A DNA stretch of 64,000 bases, taken from Eubacterium limosum (lineage in GTDB: Bacteria > Bacillota > Clostridia > Eubacteriales > Eubacteriaceae). The translations under genes were made by a program, and so were the position numbers. Under the pieces are notes generated by a model. That model worked only from the letters and a program-made list of their open reading frames with translations. It had not been told where the DNA came from and ran no database searches. Where the stretch lies: the NCBI RefSeq assembly GCF_000807675.2, contig NZ_CP019962.1, positions 2,604,001-2,668,000 of the forward strand, written 5' to 3'. Of the stretch, positions 8,413 to 18,280 are shown in pieces (position 1 is the stretch's first letter; every line of letters begins with the position of its first letter).

Positions 8413-8441
8413 TTGCCATAAAAGCATCTGAATGCTATAAT
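8413..8441 (+). promoter_or_regulatory. Promoter of the AraC gene
   Basis: TTGCCA (8413-8418) and TATAAT (8436-8441) with a 17-bp spacer, 46 bp upstream of the AraC start. Confidence 0.7.
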
Positions 8442-8487
8442 GTATACAAATAAAGTTAGGTTTGCATAACTAAAGGCAGGTGAAACA

Positions 8488-9441
8488 ATGAAGCTTGAGT
8501 GCGAACAGCCATACTGCAATTATATTGAGGTCCTCCAGCGGGACGCTGAAAAAACCATTTACCGCATGAACTGCGGCGACGGCGACGGGATCATGGTCTG
8601 CTATCCGGTTTTTGACGGGGTGGAGCTTTATTACAATGATTTTCAGGCTTTCCGGTGCAGTGAGTCCGGCAATCGGCCTGGCTCCAATTTTCTCGAAATT
8701 AACCACTGCCGTAAAGGCCGCTATGAATGCTGTTTTGGAAAGAACCATTTTGCCTATCTCAGCGAGGGGGATTTAGCCATCACAGGCTGGGATTTTCCCT
8801 GTGACGCTTCCCGCTTCCCCCTCGGCTATTATAACGGCATCGAAATTCTCATCGATATCGCCCATGCTCAGGAACACCTTTCCTGTGTGCTGGAGGGCAT
8901 CGAAATCGACCTGGACAGGCTGAGACAAAAGCTCTCAGGTAATGAGGGATGCTTTGTGCTGCGGGCCACTAAAGAGATCGAACACATCTTTGACGAGCTC
9001 TACCATGTAGACCCGCGGATACAAAAGGGCTATTTCAGGATCAAGGTGCTGGAGCTGCTGCTTTTTCTGAGCATTACTCCCTTTGAAAGCAGCAGGGACC
9101 GGCGCCGGTATCTTTCGGCCCGTCAGGCCTGTGTGGTGGAGCAGATACACGAGGTCCTCACCCAAAACCTGGACCAGAACATCACCCTCGAGGCGTTATC
9201 GAAACGCTTTGACATTGGCATGACCACCATGAAGAACTGTTTCCGGGCTGTGTATGGAAAGCCTATCAATACCTGGCGCAGGGAGTACCGCCTGCACGTG
9301 GCCGCCCGGATGCTCAGAGAAACCGATAAGAGTGTCCTGGAGATCGCCAACAGTGTGGGATATGAAAACCCCAGCAAGTTCGCTGACGCTTTCAGAAAAC
9401 AATTGGGAATCCCGCCTCTCGAGTACCGCAAAAATAATTGA
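8488..9441 (+). CDS. AraC-family transcriptional regulator
   Basis: The 317-residue protein has an unassigned N-terminal sensing region (about 1-200) and a C-terminal double helix-turn-helix. The latter includes ITLEALSKRFDIGMTTMKNC and the family signature around SVLEIANSVGYENPSKFADA, then FRKQLGIPPLEYR. GCAGGTGA precedes the ATG. AraC proteins with this layout regulate siderophore and ABC exporter operons in Clostridia; the next two genes are such an ABC pair about 100 bp downstream, so it is probably their activator (inference). An imperfect dyad TAGTTA-GAAA-TAACTA at about 9507-9522, just ahead of those genes, is a candidate site. Confidence 0.9.
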   Translation: MKLECEQPYCNYIEVLQRDAEKTIYRMNCGDGDGIMVCYPVFDGVELYYNDFQAFRCSESGNRPGSNFLEINHCRKGRYECCFGKNHFAYLSEGDLAITGWDFPCDASRFPLGYYNGIEILIDIAHAQEHLSCVLEGIEIDLDRLRQKLSGNEGCFVLRATKEIEHIFDELYHVDPRIQKGYFRIKVLELLLFLSITPFESSRDRRRYLSARQACVVEQIHEVLTQNLDQNITLEALSKRFDIGMTTMKNCFRAVYGKPINTWRREYRLHVAARMLRETDKSVLEIANSVGYENPSKFADAFRKQLGIPPLEYRKNN

Positions 9442-9506
9442 CGGTTTGGAGCATTCCGCCTGCCCGGGGTAGAGACATAAAGGGGTTAGGAGTAAACTGT
9501 TTTTGT

Positions 9507-9522
9507 AGTTAGAAATAACTAA
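9507..9522. promoter_or_regulatory. Inverted repeat upstream of the ABC operon
   Basis: TAGTTA-GAAA-TAACTA lies about 23 bp before the first ABC gene. It may be an operator or activator site. The evidence is the dyad and its position only. Confidence 0.35.
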
Positions 9523-9544
9523 CTAAAAGAGAAACAGAGGTGAT

Positions 9545-11332
9545 ATGATGCAACCACAAAAAGAGGCCCGGCGGGGGCTGTTTTCGTGCGCGGGAAAGTA
9601 TAAAGCCCTGTCCGTCTGTGCCTGTATTTTATCCGGGATCAGCGCGGTTCTGATCCTCATGCCCTTTATCTGCATCTGGCAGGTGGTGAGGGAAATTTTC
9701 GCGGTGCTGCCCAACGTGGGGCAGGCTCAGAACCTGAGCTACTATGGCTGGCTGGCCGTGGCATTTGCCCTGGCAGGAATCATTGTCTATTTTGCAGCCC
9801 TGATGTGTTCGCACCTGGCAGCTTTCAGAACAGCGCGCAATATGCGCAGCGAGGCGCTGCACCACATTGTCAGGCTGCCGCTGGGCTATTTTAACCAGAA
9901 CAGCAGCGGCAGGCTCCGCCGTATTGTAGACGAGAGCGCAGGGCAGACCGAGGCCTTTCTGGCCCACATGCTGCCCGATCTGGCAGGGGCCATTGTGACG
10001 CCCTTTGCCATGCTGGTTATTCTGCTCATCTTTGACTGGCGGCTGGGCCTGGTGAGTCTGGTGCCCATGATCATTGGCTTTATCATCCTGTCACGGATGA
10101 TGGGGACCAGCATGAACACATCTATGCAGCAGTACCAGAACGCCCTTGAGGACATGAACTCAGAGGCTGTGGAGTATGTGCGGGGTATTCCGGTGGTCAA
10201 GACCTTCCAGCAGAGCGTTTATTCCTTTAAGAATTTTCACGCGGCCATCAAGCGCTATAGCTCCTGGGCAGTGGATTACACCCTTAAATGCCGCCTGCCC
10301 ATGTGCGGCTTTACCGTGTCGGTCAACGGCGTTTTCGCCTTTCTGATCCCGGCAGGTATCCTGCTGATTGCCAGTGCGGTGGACTACAAAACCTTTCTGC
10401 TGAATTTTATTTTCTATGTCCTGTTTACACCAGTCGTTACGGTCATGATGACAAGGATCATGTTCTCGGGAGAAAACGCCCTGATGGCCCGCGACGCGGC
10501 AAGGCGTATCGAAACGATACTCCTTGAAAAGCCTCTTGAAGAACCGGCAGTGCCTGTCAGGCCAGCGGGGGCGGGCATCGTGTTTGATCAGGTGCGCTTC
10601 ACCTATTCAGGAAGCGATACTCCAGCCATCGACGGCGTCAGCTTTGAAATTCCTGAAGGCGCCACTGTGGCCCTGGTCGGCCCCTCCGGCGGCGGCAAGA
10701 CGACCGCGGCCAGCCTGATTCCCCGTTTCTGGGATGTGCAGGAGGGACGTGTCTGCGTTGGCGGTGTGGATGTTCGCCAGATCGCTACCACCGACCTCAT
10801 GGATCAGGTTTCCTTTGTATTCCAGAATACAAGGCTCCAGAAGGCCAGCCTGCTCGAGAATATCCGCAGCGCCCGTCCGGACGCGCCGGCAGAGGCTGTG
10901 CTGGCAGCCGCCCGTGCCGCCAGATGTGAGGATATTTTTGAAAAGCTGCCCCAGGGTATCGACACTGTTGTCGGCACCAAAGGCGTTTACCTGTCCGGCG
11001 GTGAGGCCCAGCGGATCGCCCTGGCACGGGCCATTCTGAAAGACGCCCCCATTGTGCTCCTGGACGAGGCCACCGCTTTTGCGGACCCAGAGAACGAATA
11101 CCAGATCCAGAAAGCCTTCGAGGAGCTGACAAAAGGGAAAACCGTTCTGATGATCGCCCACAGGCTGACCACCGTCCGGCATGCCGACTGCATTCTGGTC
11201 ATGGAGAATGGCCGGGTCACAGAACAGGGAACCCATGAAGCGCTGCTGGAAAAGGGCGGCACCTATGCTGCCATGTGGAAAGAATACCAGAGCACAGAAG
11301 CCTGGAAAATAACCGGAAAGGAGGCAGCATGA
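9545..11332 (+). CDS. ABC exporter half-transporter, subunit 1
   Basis: This is a 595-residue fused membrane plus nucleotide-binding half transporter. About six helices occupy residues 20-310. The ATPase domain has Walker A GPSGGGKTT (about 379-387), signature LSGGEAQ (about 482), Walker B IVLLDEAT (about 502) and the switch IAHR (about 536). After Walker B the family-usual SLD is replaced by AFADPENE. AGAGGTGA precedes tandem ATGs at 9545 and 9548. It overlaps the second half-transporter as ATGA, so the two are co-translated and likely form a heterodimer. Relatives include peptide/lipid exporters and siderophore-associated pairs; the substrate is unknown. Confidence 0.9.
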   Translation: MMQPQKEARRGLFSCAGKYKALSVCACILSGISAVLILMPFICIWQVVREIFAVLPNVGQAQNLSYYGWLAVAFALAGIIVYFAALMCSHLAAFRTARNMRSEALHHIVRLPLGYFNQNSSGRLRRIVDESAGQTEAFLAHMLPDLAGAIVTPFAMLVILLIFDWRLGLVSLVPMIIGFIILSRMMGTSMNTSMQQYQNALEDMNSEAVEYVRGIPVVKTFQQSVYSFKNFHAAIKRYSSWAVDYTLKCRLPMCGFTVSVNGVFAFLIPAGILLIASAVDYKTFLLNFIFYVLFTPVVTVMMTRIMFSGENALMARDAARRIETILLEKPLEEPAVPVRPAGAGIVFDQVRFTYSGSDTPAIDGVSFEIPEGATVALVGPSGGGKTTAASLIPRFWDVQEGRVCVGGVDVRQIATTDLMDQVSFVFQNTRLQKASLLENIRSARPDAPAEAVLAAARAARCEDIFEKLPQGIDTVVGTKGVYLSGGEAQRIALARAILKDAPIVLLDEATAFADPENEYQIQKAFEELTKGKTVLMIAHRLTTVRHADCILVMENGRVTEQGTHEALLEKGGTYAAMWKEYQSTEAWKITGKEAA

Positions 11333-13074
11333 TGACTGCTTATTTTCAGAAAAAGTTTGCCCTGAGCGAGCAGGGCGCAAAGGATTTGGTCAAGGCAGTT
11401 TTTGCCTGTACCCTGACCGATGTGATCCTCATGCTGCCCATTGGCCTTTTATACCTGGTCGCGACAGAGCTGGTTTCGCCCCTCATCGGGGGGAATGCCC
11501 CGGCACCCAGCCTGTGGTTTTATATTGGCGGCTCGGTAATGATCCTGGCCCTGATCTTTATCTTTGAGTACATACAGTACAATAAGACCTTTCTGGCCTC
11601 CTACGCCGAGAGTGCGAACATGCGTATCCGGCTGGCAGAAAAGCTGCGGCGCCTGCCGTTATCCTTTTTCGGCAAGCGTGATCTGTCCGACTTAACCACC
11701 ACCATCATGGCCGACTGCGCCGCCATGGAGACGGCCTTCTCCCATTATATCCCGGAATTCATCGGGGCAGTGGCATCGGTCATTTTGGCTGGCATCGGGC
11801 TGTTTGTTATGGACTGGCGTATGGCGCTGGCACTTTTGTGGGTGCTGCCTGTGGTGCTTCTCATCATGGCGCTGAGCCGGGCACAGCAGAACAAGGTGGG
11901 CCGGCAGCACAACAAGGTAAAGCTGGACTGCGCCGACAGCATACAGGAATGTATTGAAAACGTAAGGGAGATCAAAGCCAACAACCAGAGCGGCCGTTAT
12001 CTGAAAAAGATTGACGACCTGCTGGGCAGAAATGAGAAAATTCAGATCAAGGCTGAGCTCAACACAGCCATGTTCGTGGTAACATCCCAGATGCTGCTGC
12101 GTGTGGGCATTGCCACCGTGGTGCTTGTAGGATCAGTACTTCTGGTCAGCGGCCAGACCGATTTTCTGACCTTCCTGGTATTTTTGATTGCGGCAACCCG
12201 TGTCTTTGACCCCTTATCCGGCGCACTGGTTAACCTGGCGGCCATCTACGCGACCATGCTCACTGTGGAACGCATGAAGGAGATCGAGGAACAGCCAGTC
12301 CAGGAGGGCAGCGAGCAGGCAGACTACCAGGGCTACGACATCGCTTTTGACCAGGTAGGCTTTGCCTATAACAGCGGGGAAACCGTGCTCGAGGATGTCT
12401 CTTTCACAGCCTGCCAGGGACAGGTAACCGCTCTGGTGGGCCCCTCTGGCGGAGGTAAGAGCACCGCGGCCAAGCTGGCCGCCCGTTTCTGGGATATTCA
12501 GAAAGGGCGGATTACCGTGGGCGGTACAGACATCAGCACTGTAGAGCCTGAAACGCTGCTGAAAAATTTTTCCATTGTTTTTCAGGATGTGGTACTCTTT
12601 AACAACACCGTGCTCGAAAATATCCGTATTGGACGGAGGAACGCCACCGACGAGGAAGTGCTGGCCGCGGCACGCGCCGCTCAGTGCGACGCTTTCGTCA
12701 TGAAGATGCCTGACGGCTATCAGACCAAAATCGGTGAGAATGGATCGGTTCTTTCCGGCGGAGAGCGCCAGCGCATCTCCATTGCCCGGGCGCTGCTCAA
12801 GGACGCGCCGGTCATCCTCCTGGATGAGGCCACCGCCTCGCTGGATGTCGAAAATGAGTCCCAGATCCAGCGGGCCATCTCCAACCTGGTAAAAAATAAA
12901 ACCGTATTGATCATTGCCCACCGCATGCGCACCGTGGCCGGGGCTGACAAAGTTGTCGTACTGGAAAACGGCCGGGTCGCACAGCAGGGAACGCCGGAAG
13001 CCCTCATGGAACAGGGCGGCCTGTACCGCCATATGGTCGAGCTCCAGCAGCAAAGCGAGGACTGGGCCATCTGA
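11329..13074 (+). CDS. ABC exporter half-transporter, subunit 2
   Basis: The 581-residue partner of the preceding gene has an N-terminal six-helix domain and an ATPase domain with GPSGGGKST (about 371-379), LSGGERQ (about 474), VILLDEATASLD (about 495) and IAHR (about 528). Unlike subunit 1, the SLD after Walker B is kept, which is typical of asymmetric heterodimeric exporters with one consensus and one altered half. GGAGGCAGC precedes the ATG at 11329, which overlaps the previous stop; an earlier in-frame ATG at 11275 lies within subunit 1 and is rejected. A terminator follows at 13083-13116. Confidence 0.9.
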   Translation: MMTAYFQKKFALSEQGAKDLVKAVFACTLTDVILMLPIGLLYLVATELVSPLIGGNAPAPSLWFYIGGSVMILALIFIFEYIQYNKTFLASYAESANMRIRLAEKLRRLPLSFFGKRDLSDLTTTIMADCAAMETAFSHYIPEFIGAVASVILAGIGLFVMDWRMALALLWVLPVVLLIMALSRAQQNKVGRQHNKVKLDCADSIQECIENVREIKANNQSGRYLKKIDDLLGRNEKIQIKAELNTAMFVVTSQMLLRVGIATVVLVGSVLLVSGQTDFLTFLVFLIAATRVFDPLSGALVNLAAIYATMLTVERMKEIEEQPVQEGSEQADYQGYDIAFDQVGFAYNSGETVLEDVSFTACQGQVTALVGPSGGGKSTAAKLAARFWDIQKGRITVGGTDISTVEPETLLKNFSIVFQDVVLFNNTVLENIRIGRRNATDEEVLAAARAAQCDAFVMKMPDGYQTKIGENGSVLSGGERQRISIARALLKDAPVILLDEATASLDVENESQIQRAISNLVKNKTVLIIAHRMRTVAGADKVVVLENGRVAQQGTPEALMEQGGLYRHMVELQQQSEDWAI

Positions 13075-13082
13075 ATATAAAG

Positions 13083-13116
13083 AAAAAGTCCATTCATCAA
13101 AAAATGGGCTTTTTTT
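13083..13116 (+). terminator. Terminator of the ABC operon
   Basis: AAAAAGTCCATT pairs with AATGGGCTTTTT (one G-T pair) and runs into seven T residues. Confidence 0.75.
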
Positions 13117-13126
13117 AATCACCAGT

Positions 13127-13213
13127 TAAGCCGCTTTTAGCATAACGAAGTACTTCTTAAATCGAGTCCGAATTTCATCGCTCCTTTCAACCCGTATCGT
13201 CACGATACGGGTT
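13127..13213. repeat. Short form of the 26.8-27.6 kb repeat element, ending in hairpin copy 3
   Basis: AAGCCGCTTTTAGCATAACG and GAGTCCGAATTTCATC-CTCCTTTC, followed by the AACCCGTATCG-TCA-CGATACGGGTT hairpin (13189-13213), match the left edge (26831) and right edge (27557-27606) of the larger element. The inner 147-bp repeats are absent here. Confidence 0.7.
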
Positions 13214-13345
13214 CTTTTATAGTACATATTTAACAAAAAAATTTACTTTTAGGAATGCAACCTATTGTTGAATGGTATGATTTCATATATAATATAAATA
13301 TATATGGAACAAGGTGCCCGCCAGGGTATGTGAGGAGAGGTTACA

Positions 13346-14947
13346 ATGGGGGAAGAAAAACGCAGAAATAAAAAAGCGGTCATTTTTGTGGTAACGTTTT
13401 TAGTGGTTAATCTTTTAGCGCTGTCACTTATCACCGTTTGGGAGTCGGTTTCGGTTAACCGGCGACTGACAGCCCATGCAGAGGAGATCGGAGCCGGGTT
13501 TGATGAGGTCATGGACAGCTATGAGCAGTCTTTTAAGATCTTTGCGCAGATGATGGGACGGGAGGTTCAGAACAACCCGAACCCGGATATTTTATGGGAT
13601 TACCTGAAAAGTATTGACGCGCCCCTGCTGGCCATTGAGGGGGAAACCTTTGACGGCCTGTATATGTACTACCAGGGCCGGTACCTTTACAGCTGGGATA
13701 AACCCTATTCGGCTTACGAGGAGACAGGCTATGTGCCCACAGAGCGCCCCTGGTACAAGGACGCTGTGGCAGGCAAGGGTGAGATCGTCTTTACGCCGCC
13801 CTATATGAGCTATGCCAACCATTATATTTTGACGACCATTTCACAGCTGCAGCCAGACGGCGAAACCGTGTTTGCCTATGATATTAAAATGGGGGACATC
13901 CAAAAACTCATTTCATCAACGCTTCAATATGATGACGAGCAGATCATGATTTTTGATCAGAATGGCACTGTCATTGGAAGCACCAATACTGATTATCTGG
14001 GAGGAAACCTCAAGGTAAGCCTGGAGAATACCGCCCAGGCAGTGTCTTTGGCGCAGAGGGAAAAGGAAGCGCTCGATACCACAGATGAGGGCGAGCTGAC
14101 AAAGGCTGAGGAGAAAGTCCAGTCGGCCGCTGCTTTTTACAGCTTCAGGCAGGGCATAGACGGCGGCCTGTCCAGGGTGATGGATACAGAGCAGAAGGCC
14201 GTCACCGTGAAGCTGAGCGGCAGCCGCTATTACGCTTACCTGAACAGAGAGGACGGATACAGCGGCCTGGTGCTTGTCCCGGTAATGTCAATGCTGAAGG
14301 CTACCCTCGAAGTCTGGCTGGTTCCTTTGCTGATTGTTGAAATCCTGCTGATCTATGTGCTGGGGCGTATCAGCAAGGAACAGAAAAACCGCGAGCTTAA
14401 AAATGCCTATGTCGAGCTGGGGCAGACCCAGCGCCGGCTTGAGATTGCCCTGTCAGCTGCCAAGAAAGCGGCGGCCATTGATGAACTGACAGGTATGATG
14501 AATGACCGGTCTTTCAGGAAAGAAATAACCAAAACACTGGACAATATGGATTCGGATGAGACCGGCATTTTAATTATGATGGACGGCGATCACTTTAAAG
14601 AAGTTAATGATAATTATGGGCACAACATGGGCGATGAAGTCATAAAGCTCTCAGCCCAGATGATCATTGGCCGTATCCGGGTTGTGGATCTGGCCTCACG
14701 CCTGCACGGCGATGAGTTCGCGATTTTCGTGACCAGCACAGCGGATTACGCAGTCGCCAGGCGGATTGTGGAGGATATCAACAATACCATCGCGCGTGAA
14801 GCCAAAAAAATGAATATCCCGCCCATTACTCTGTCGGGCGGGGCAGTCATCGCCAGACACGGCGATACCTATGTCGAGCTTTCAAAGGCGGCGGACAAGG
14901 CTTTATACAAGGCCAAGGAAACCCACGACGGCGGCTTTGCCTATTGA
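13346..14947 (+). CDS. Membrane diguanylate cyclase with extracytoplasmic sensor
   Basis: The 533-residue protein starts with one membrane helix (about 10-32). A roughly 280-residue extracytoplasmic region of Cache-like type follows (YVPTERPWYKDAVAGKGEIV is a dCache hallmark), then a second helix (about 310-335), a short coiled linker and a GGDEF domain. The active-site motif reads HGDEF (454-458) instead of GGDEF, and the inhibitory site RVVD (445-448) is correctly spaced. Family role: synthesis of c-di-GMP in response to an external small ligand. The first Gly change makes activity uncertain. GAGGAGAGG precedes the ATG. It is monocistronic, with a terminator at 14973. Confidence 0.9.
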   Translation: MGEEKRRNKKAVIFVVTFLVVNLLALSLITVWESVSVNRRLTAHAEEIGAGFDEVMDSYEQSFKIFAQMMGREVQNNPNPDILWDYLKSIDAPLLAIEGETFDGLYMYYQGRYLYSWDKPYSAYEETGYVPTERPWYKDAVAGKGEIVFTPPYMSYANHYILTTISQLQPDGETVFAYDIKMGDIQKLISSTLQYDDEQIMIFDQNGTVIGSTNTDYLGGNLKVSLENTAQAVSLAQREKEALDTTDEGELTKAEEKVQSAAAFYSFRQGIDGGLSRVMDTEQKAVTVKLSGSRYYAYLNREDGYSGLVLVPVMSMLKATLEVWLVPLLIVEILLIYVLGRISKEQKNRELKNAYVELGQTQRRLEIALSAAKKAAAIDELTGMMNDRSFRKEITKTLDNMDSDETGILIMMDGDHFKEVNDNYGHNMGDEVIKLSAQMIIGRIRVVDLASRLHGDEFAIFVTSTADYAVARRIVEDINNTIAREAKKMNIPPITLSGGAVIARHGDTYVELSKAADKALYKAKETHDGGFAY

Positions 14948-14972
14948 GCAGGGGCGGCATAATCTAATATTA

Positions 14973-15003
14973 AAACCAGGCAGTTTCTGTCTGGTTTTTT
15001 GTT
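14973..15003 (+). terminator. Terminator of the diguanylate cyclase gene
   Basis: Stem AAAACCAGGCAG-TTT-CTGTCTGGTTTT plus T-run. It is also the left edge of a duplicated segment (copies at 18073 and, terminator only, 21516). Confidence 0.85.
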
Positions 15004-15254
15004 TTTTGGAAAAGTGAAAAAGATAAAAGGCTAAAGGAAATTTACGAAAAGACAAGTGTATTTTTGATAAAGTGAAATAAAATGACAAATTCTGAATATT
15101 TTGAGGATTTTTTGTGGTCATTTAATTGCTATACTGTATTTACTATAGTTTATTTAAAGTTTGGAGAGGAAATCTGTATGAACAAAAATTCAAAAAGATT
15201 TTTAGCAGCATTGCTGGCAGTGCTTCTGGTATTACTCACAATGCCGGCAGCATA
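14973..15254 (+). repeat. Duplicated upstream region and signal peptide, copy 1
   Basis: About 280 bp closely match 18073-18355: the terminator, a shared leader with GATAAAGTGAAATAAAA, GAATATTTTGAGGATTTTTT, and the first 25 codons of a surface-protein gene. Copy 2 leads into the intact gene at 18281. Confidence 0.85.
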
Positions 15255-15255
15255 A
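15178..15255 (+). pseudogene. Truncated surface-protein gene (signal peptide only)
   Basis: A 25-codon frame, MNKNSKRFLAALLAVLLVLL followed by TMPAA, with its own ribosome binding site GGAGAGG, is nearly identical to the signal peptide of the protein at 18281 and then hits TAA. It is best read as a remnant left by deletion or recombination in a family of surface genes. The 285 bp from 15256 to the next gene hold no recognisable coding sequence. Confidence 0.75.
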
Positions 15256-15541
15256 AATTTGGCCGAGATCAGGGCTTCAAGACCAATGGCTTCAAATACC
15301 ACTGAAAAGAAAGAAGCCGCATAAAATCTTGAGCGGTTTAAGATGTTTCAGCCAGCGGGAGCTGATGAACAGTAAGAGACATAAGTTTTCCTTCATAAGT
15401 GTGTGTCGTAGAATAATGGACAATTCTACTATACGCCTTATGGAGAGAAAATTTATATAGATTTTTTTAAAACCTTGAGGAATCAAGGGGTGTAGGTATT
15501 TAAAAAATGCCTAAAATATCATTATCAAAAGGAGAAAAATT

Positions 15542-17950
15542 TTGAAAAAGAAACATTTTCTGTCGACCATTCTATTAGTTTTTTTGGCACTGCTGCTTGT
15601 AGCACCAACAGCCTTCGCCAATACGTCCAGTTGGATTGCTGAAATACCTCAGCTGCAATTGGATCAAAATAAATTTGATCCAACGATACCCGCTCTACCT
15701 GCTGAGGGGCAGGAGCCATCAACAGATGTATCCACAGAAGACGGCCCTGTGATTACCGAGCAGCCAATCAACACGGACTTTAACGTTCCCTATTCTGTCG
15801 AATTATCCGTTGGTGTCGAACAGCCTGAGAAGTGTGATTTTCAATGGCAGTATCGTGATCTTGATAGCAACGAATTCTTTAACCTTCAAGGCTCCGGAGC
15901 CAAGAAACAGGTACTGCATTTCAGATCAACTAATTTTTACCTTGAGGATTTTGAATTGCGTTGTGTTGTGACGTATAAAGATCAACCCCATGCAATGACC
16001 GTTTCCGATTCCGCAAAATTAATCCTTAAGTCCATGCCCAAAAACTTCGCTGTTATCGGAGATACCATCTTACCCGCAGATGGTAAAATGTATGCAATTA
16101 CCGATGGTGAGGGGAGTGCCGGCCTAAGTGCTGATGGCAAAACACTTACCCTGAAAGATGTGACCGTAAGCTCGTACTCCACATTGGGAGTAGGACCTGG
16201 ACCTGATGACGCTACGACTCTTGCCTATTACACAACCCCTACCTGTGCAAATGATATTGCAACCATTAAGCTGGAGGGTGAAAATACACTTTTTCAGGAT
16301 AATTCAAAGGGATATCCCGAAAAGGATGGTGTCAATGTAGGCTTTGCCAATATCTTTTTTCAAGCGCTGAATGTACCGGAATTTGAAAACGATCCGATGA
16401 CACTAAACTTTGAGGGTTCTGGTAGTATTAATTTAACCACAAATCCTATTCAGAAGAACTTATTCCAATACTATGGCATCTATGCCCGAAATTCTATCAA
16501 TATTAAAGATAATTTAAAATTTAATATTGAGAATAGTTATCGGGGTATCTCCTGCGCAGACTTTACATTAGGTAAGAATGTTAAAATGAACCTTTTTAAT
16601 GAATCTCTTGGCCTCGATATTTGGCCTAATAACAGCGCAGATGCTAGAGGGAATGTCTTCATTGGAGCTGGAAGCGAGCTGACTGCCCAAAGTATTAAAC
16701 ATGGGGTCATTTCACTGCTTTTGGGTGGCAGCTTTACCGCAGAGGATGCCACACTTAATCTGACAAATAAAACCGCATCCGACTATGATCCTAAGAATCC
16801 TGAACCACTTTTTTTATCCACGATTATAGCACGATTGCCAAGTGACCCAGTAGAAGGTAAAAAAAGTGATGTTACTTTAAAAAATTGCAGAACTACTATT
16901 AATATAGACAGTGATTATGAATCCTCTATTTTTCAACAGGGTATTTCTGCCAATGGTGATCTGACAATTGATGGTGGTTTTTTAAACATTACTTCTAAAT
17001 TTGGAGAAAATGCGGTCAATAATTCTGGCAGCATTGGTATTCAGGCAAAAAATATTAATATGCTCAACAATGCAAAAAGCGACATCAATGTCAGCAGCTC
17101 AAACTTTGTTGTGGGAACAGCGGCAGATAAAAACCTCACGGTTACAGATGCCAGCCTCAATACGGTTATCGACAACAGCCAGGAGCGTTTTGATAAAAAC
17201 AGCGAAGCTCTGGGCATCGGAGGATTAGACATCGCGATTAACCTTACAAACAACGCCAACAAGGTGTCTTCAAAAGTTATAAATTACGACAACAGTCTTG
17301 CCATTGCAGGTTTTCTTGAAAACAGTGATGATATAAAAAATTACGACCCGGCTTACCAAGCCTCCAAAATAACTTTAAAAGGAAAAGCCGAATTCCTCAC
17401 ACCAGCTGCTAAAGAGGCCGTCTTGAACCAAGCCAGTGTGGAAGCCCATCAGATTGGTGGTGAACCATCAAAAAAATACGATGTATTTGAAACTGTCTAT
17501 AACAAAAATAATACCTCAAAGGCTGTCAAGGACATTACAATTGGTGTGGCAGATACGCCTCCGGTACCAGTTCCTGTAGCGGTCACGGGCGTCACCCTCG
17601 ATAAAACATCGGCCGAAATGAAAGCAAAAGAAACGCTCGCCTTAAAAGCCACCATTCAACCTGAAAACGCCACAAATAAAAATGTAGCCTGGAGCAGCTC
17701 CGATAGCAGCATTGCCACTGTCGATAAAAATGGCACTGTCACCGCCATTAAATCCGGCAAAACGATCATCACGGTTACCACCGAAGATGGCGGCAAGACC
17801 GCCCAGGCTGCCATTACTGTCAAGGACACTGTTGGGGGAAGCAATGCCTCAACAGGGCTGTCTGGCACGACACCAACTACAGCCGTTGCTGTAATTCTTC
17901 TGTGTCTTGGTGTAGGCTTAAGCGCTTTTGTTGCTAAGAGGAAAAGATAG
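15542..17950 (+). CDS. Secreted, membrane- or wall-anchored surface protein with Big2 domain
   Basis: The 802-residue protein begins at TTG 15542 (GGAG seven bases upstream) with a signal peptide ending near PTAFA. The large middle part contains beta-rich repeats of the kind that build a parallel beta-helix. Near the C terminus is a bacterial Ig-like Big2 domain (about 675-760: GVTLDKTSAEMKAKETL and VAWSSSDSSIATVDKNGTVT). The protein ends in NASTGLSG, a 20-residue hydrophobic helix and AKRKR. This tail resembles a sortase-sorting signal, although no LPXTG is present. Probable role: adhesion or matrix contact at the cell surface. It shares its C-terminal design with the protein at 18281. Confidence 0.8.
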   Translation: MKKKHFLSTILLVFLALLLVAPTAFANTSSWIAEIPQLQLDQNKFDPTIPALPAEGQEPSTDVSTEDGPVITEQPINTDFNVPYSVELSVGVEQPEKCDFQWQYRDLDSNEFFNLQGSGAKKQVLHFRSTNFYLEDFELRCVVTYKDQPHAMTVSDSAKLILKSMPKNFAVIGDTILPADGKMYAITDGEGSAGLSADGKTLTLKDVTVSSYSTLGVGPGPDDATTLAYYTTPTCANDIATIKLEGENTLFQDNSKGYPEKDGVNVGFANIFFQALNVPEFENDPMTLNFEGSGSINLTTNPIQKNLFQYYGIYARNSINIKDNLKFNIENSYRGISCADFTLGKNVKMNLFNESLGLDIWPNNSADARGNVFIGAGSELTAQSIKHGVISLLLGGSFTAEDATLNLTNKTASDYDPKNPEPLFLSTIIARLPSDPVEGKKSDVTLKNCRTTINIDSDYESSIFQQGISANGDLTIDGGFLNITSKFGENAVNNSGSIGIQAKNINMLNNAKSDINVSSSNFVVGTAADKNLTVTDASLNTVIDNSQERFDKNSEALGIGGLDIAINLTNNANKVSSKVINYDNSLAIAGFLENSDDIKNYDPAYQASKITLKGKAEFLTPAAKEAVLNQASVEAHQIGGEPSKKYDVFETVYNKNNTSKAVKDITIGVADTPPVPVPVAVTGVTLDKTSAEMKAKETLALKATIQPENATNKNVAWSSSDSSIATVDKNGTVTAIKSGKTIITVTTEDGGKTAQAAITVKDTVGGSNASTGLSGTTPTTAVAVILLCLGVGLSAFVAKRKR

Positions 17951-18072
17951 TTTAAATTATTCATTAATATTCAAAAAGGGGCTGCACGTGTCAGCATCGG
18001 GCTGAAAATACCTGCTGTCAGGATCAGAGCCGCCCAAACCGCCCAAATGAAAAAATGTGCAATTTTTAATAT

Positions 18073-18103
18073 AAAAAACCAGGCAGTTTCTGTCTGGTTT
18101 TTT
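18073..18103 (+). terminator. Terminator of the Big2 surface-protein gene
   Basis: Same CCAGGCAG-TTT-CTGTCTGG hairpin with T-run as at 14973 and 21516. It is also the left edge of duplication copy 2. Confidence 0.85.
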
Positions 18104-18280
18104 GTTTTTTTGAAAAAGTGAGAAAGATAAAAGGCTGAAGTAAATTTACAAAAAAACAAGTGTATTTTTGATAAAGTGAAATAAAAGAATAAATTTTGAA
18201 TATTTTGAGGATTTTTTGTGGTCATTCAATTGCTATACTATGTTTACTATATTTTATTTAAGGTTGAGGAGGAAATTTGT

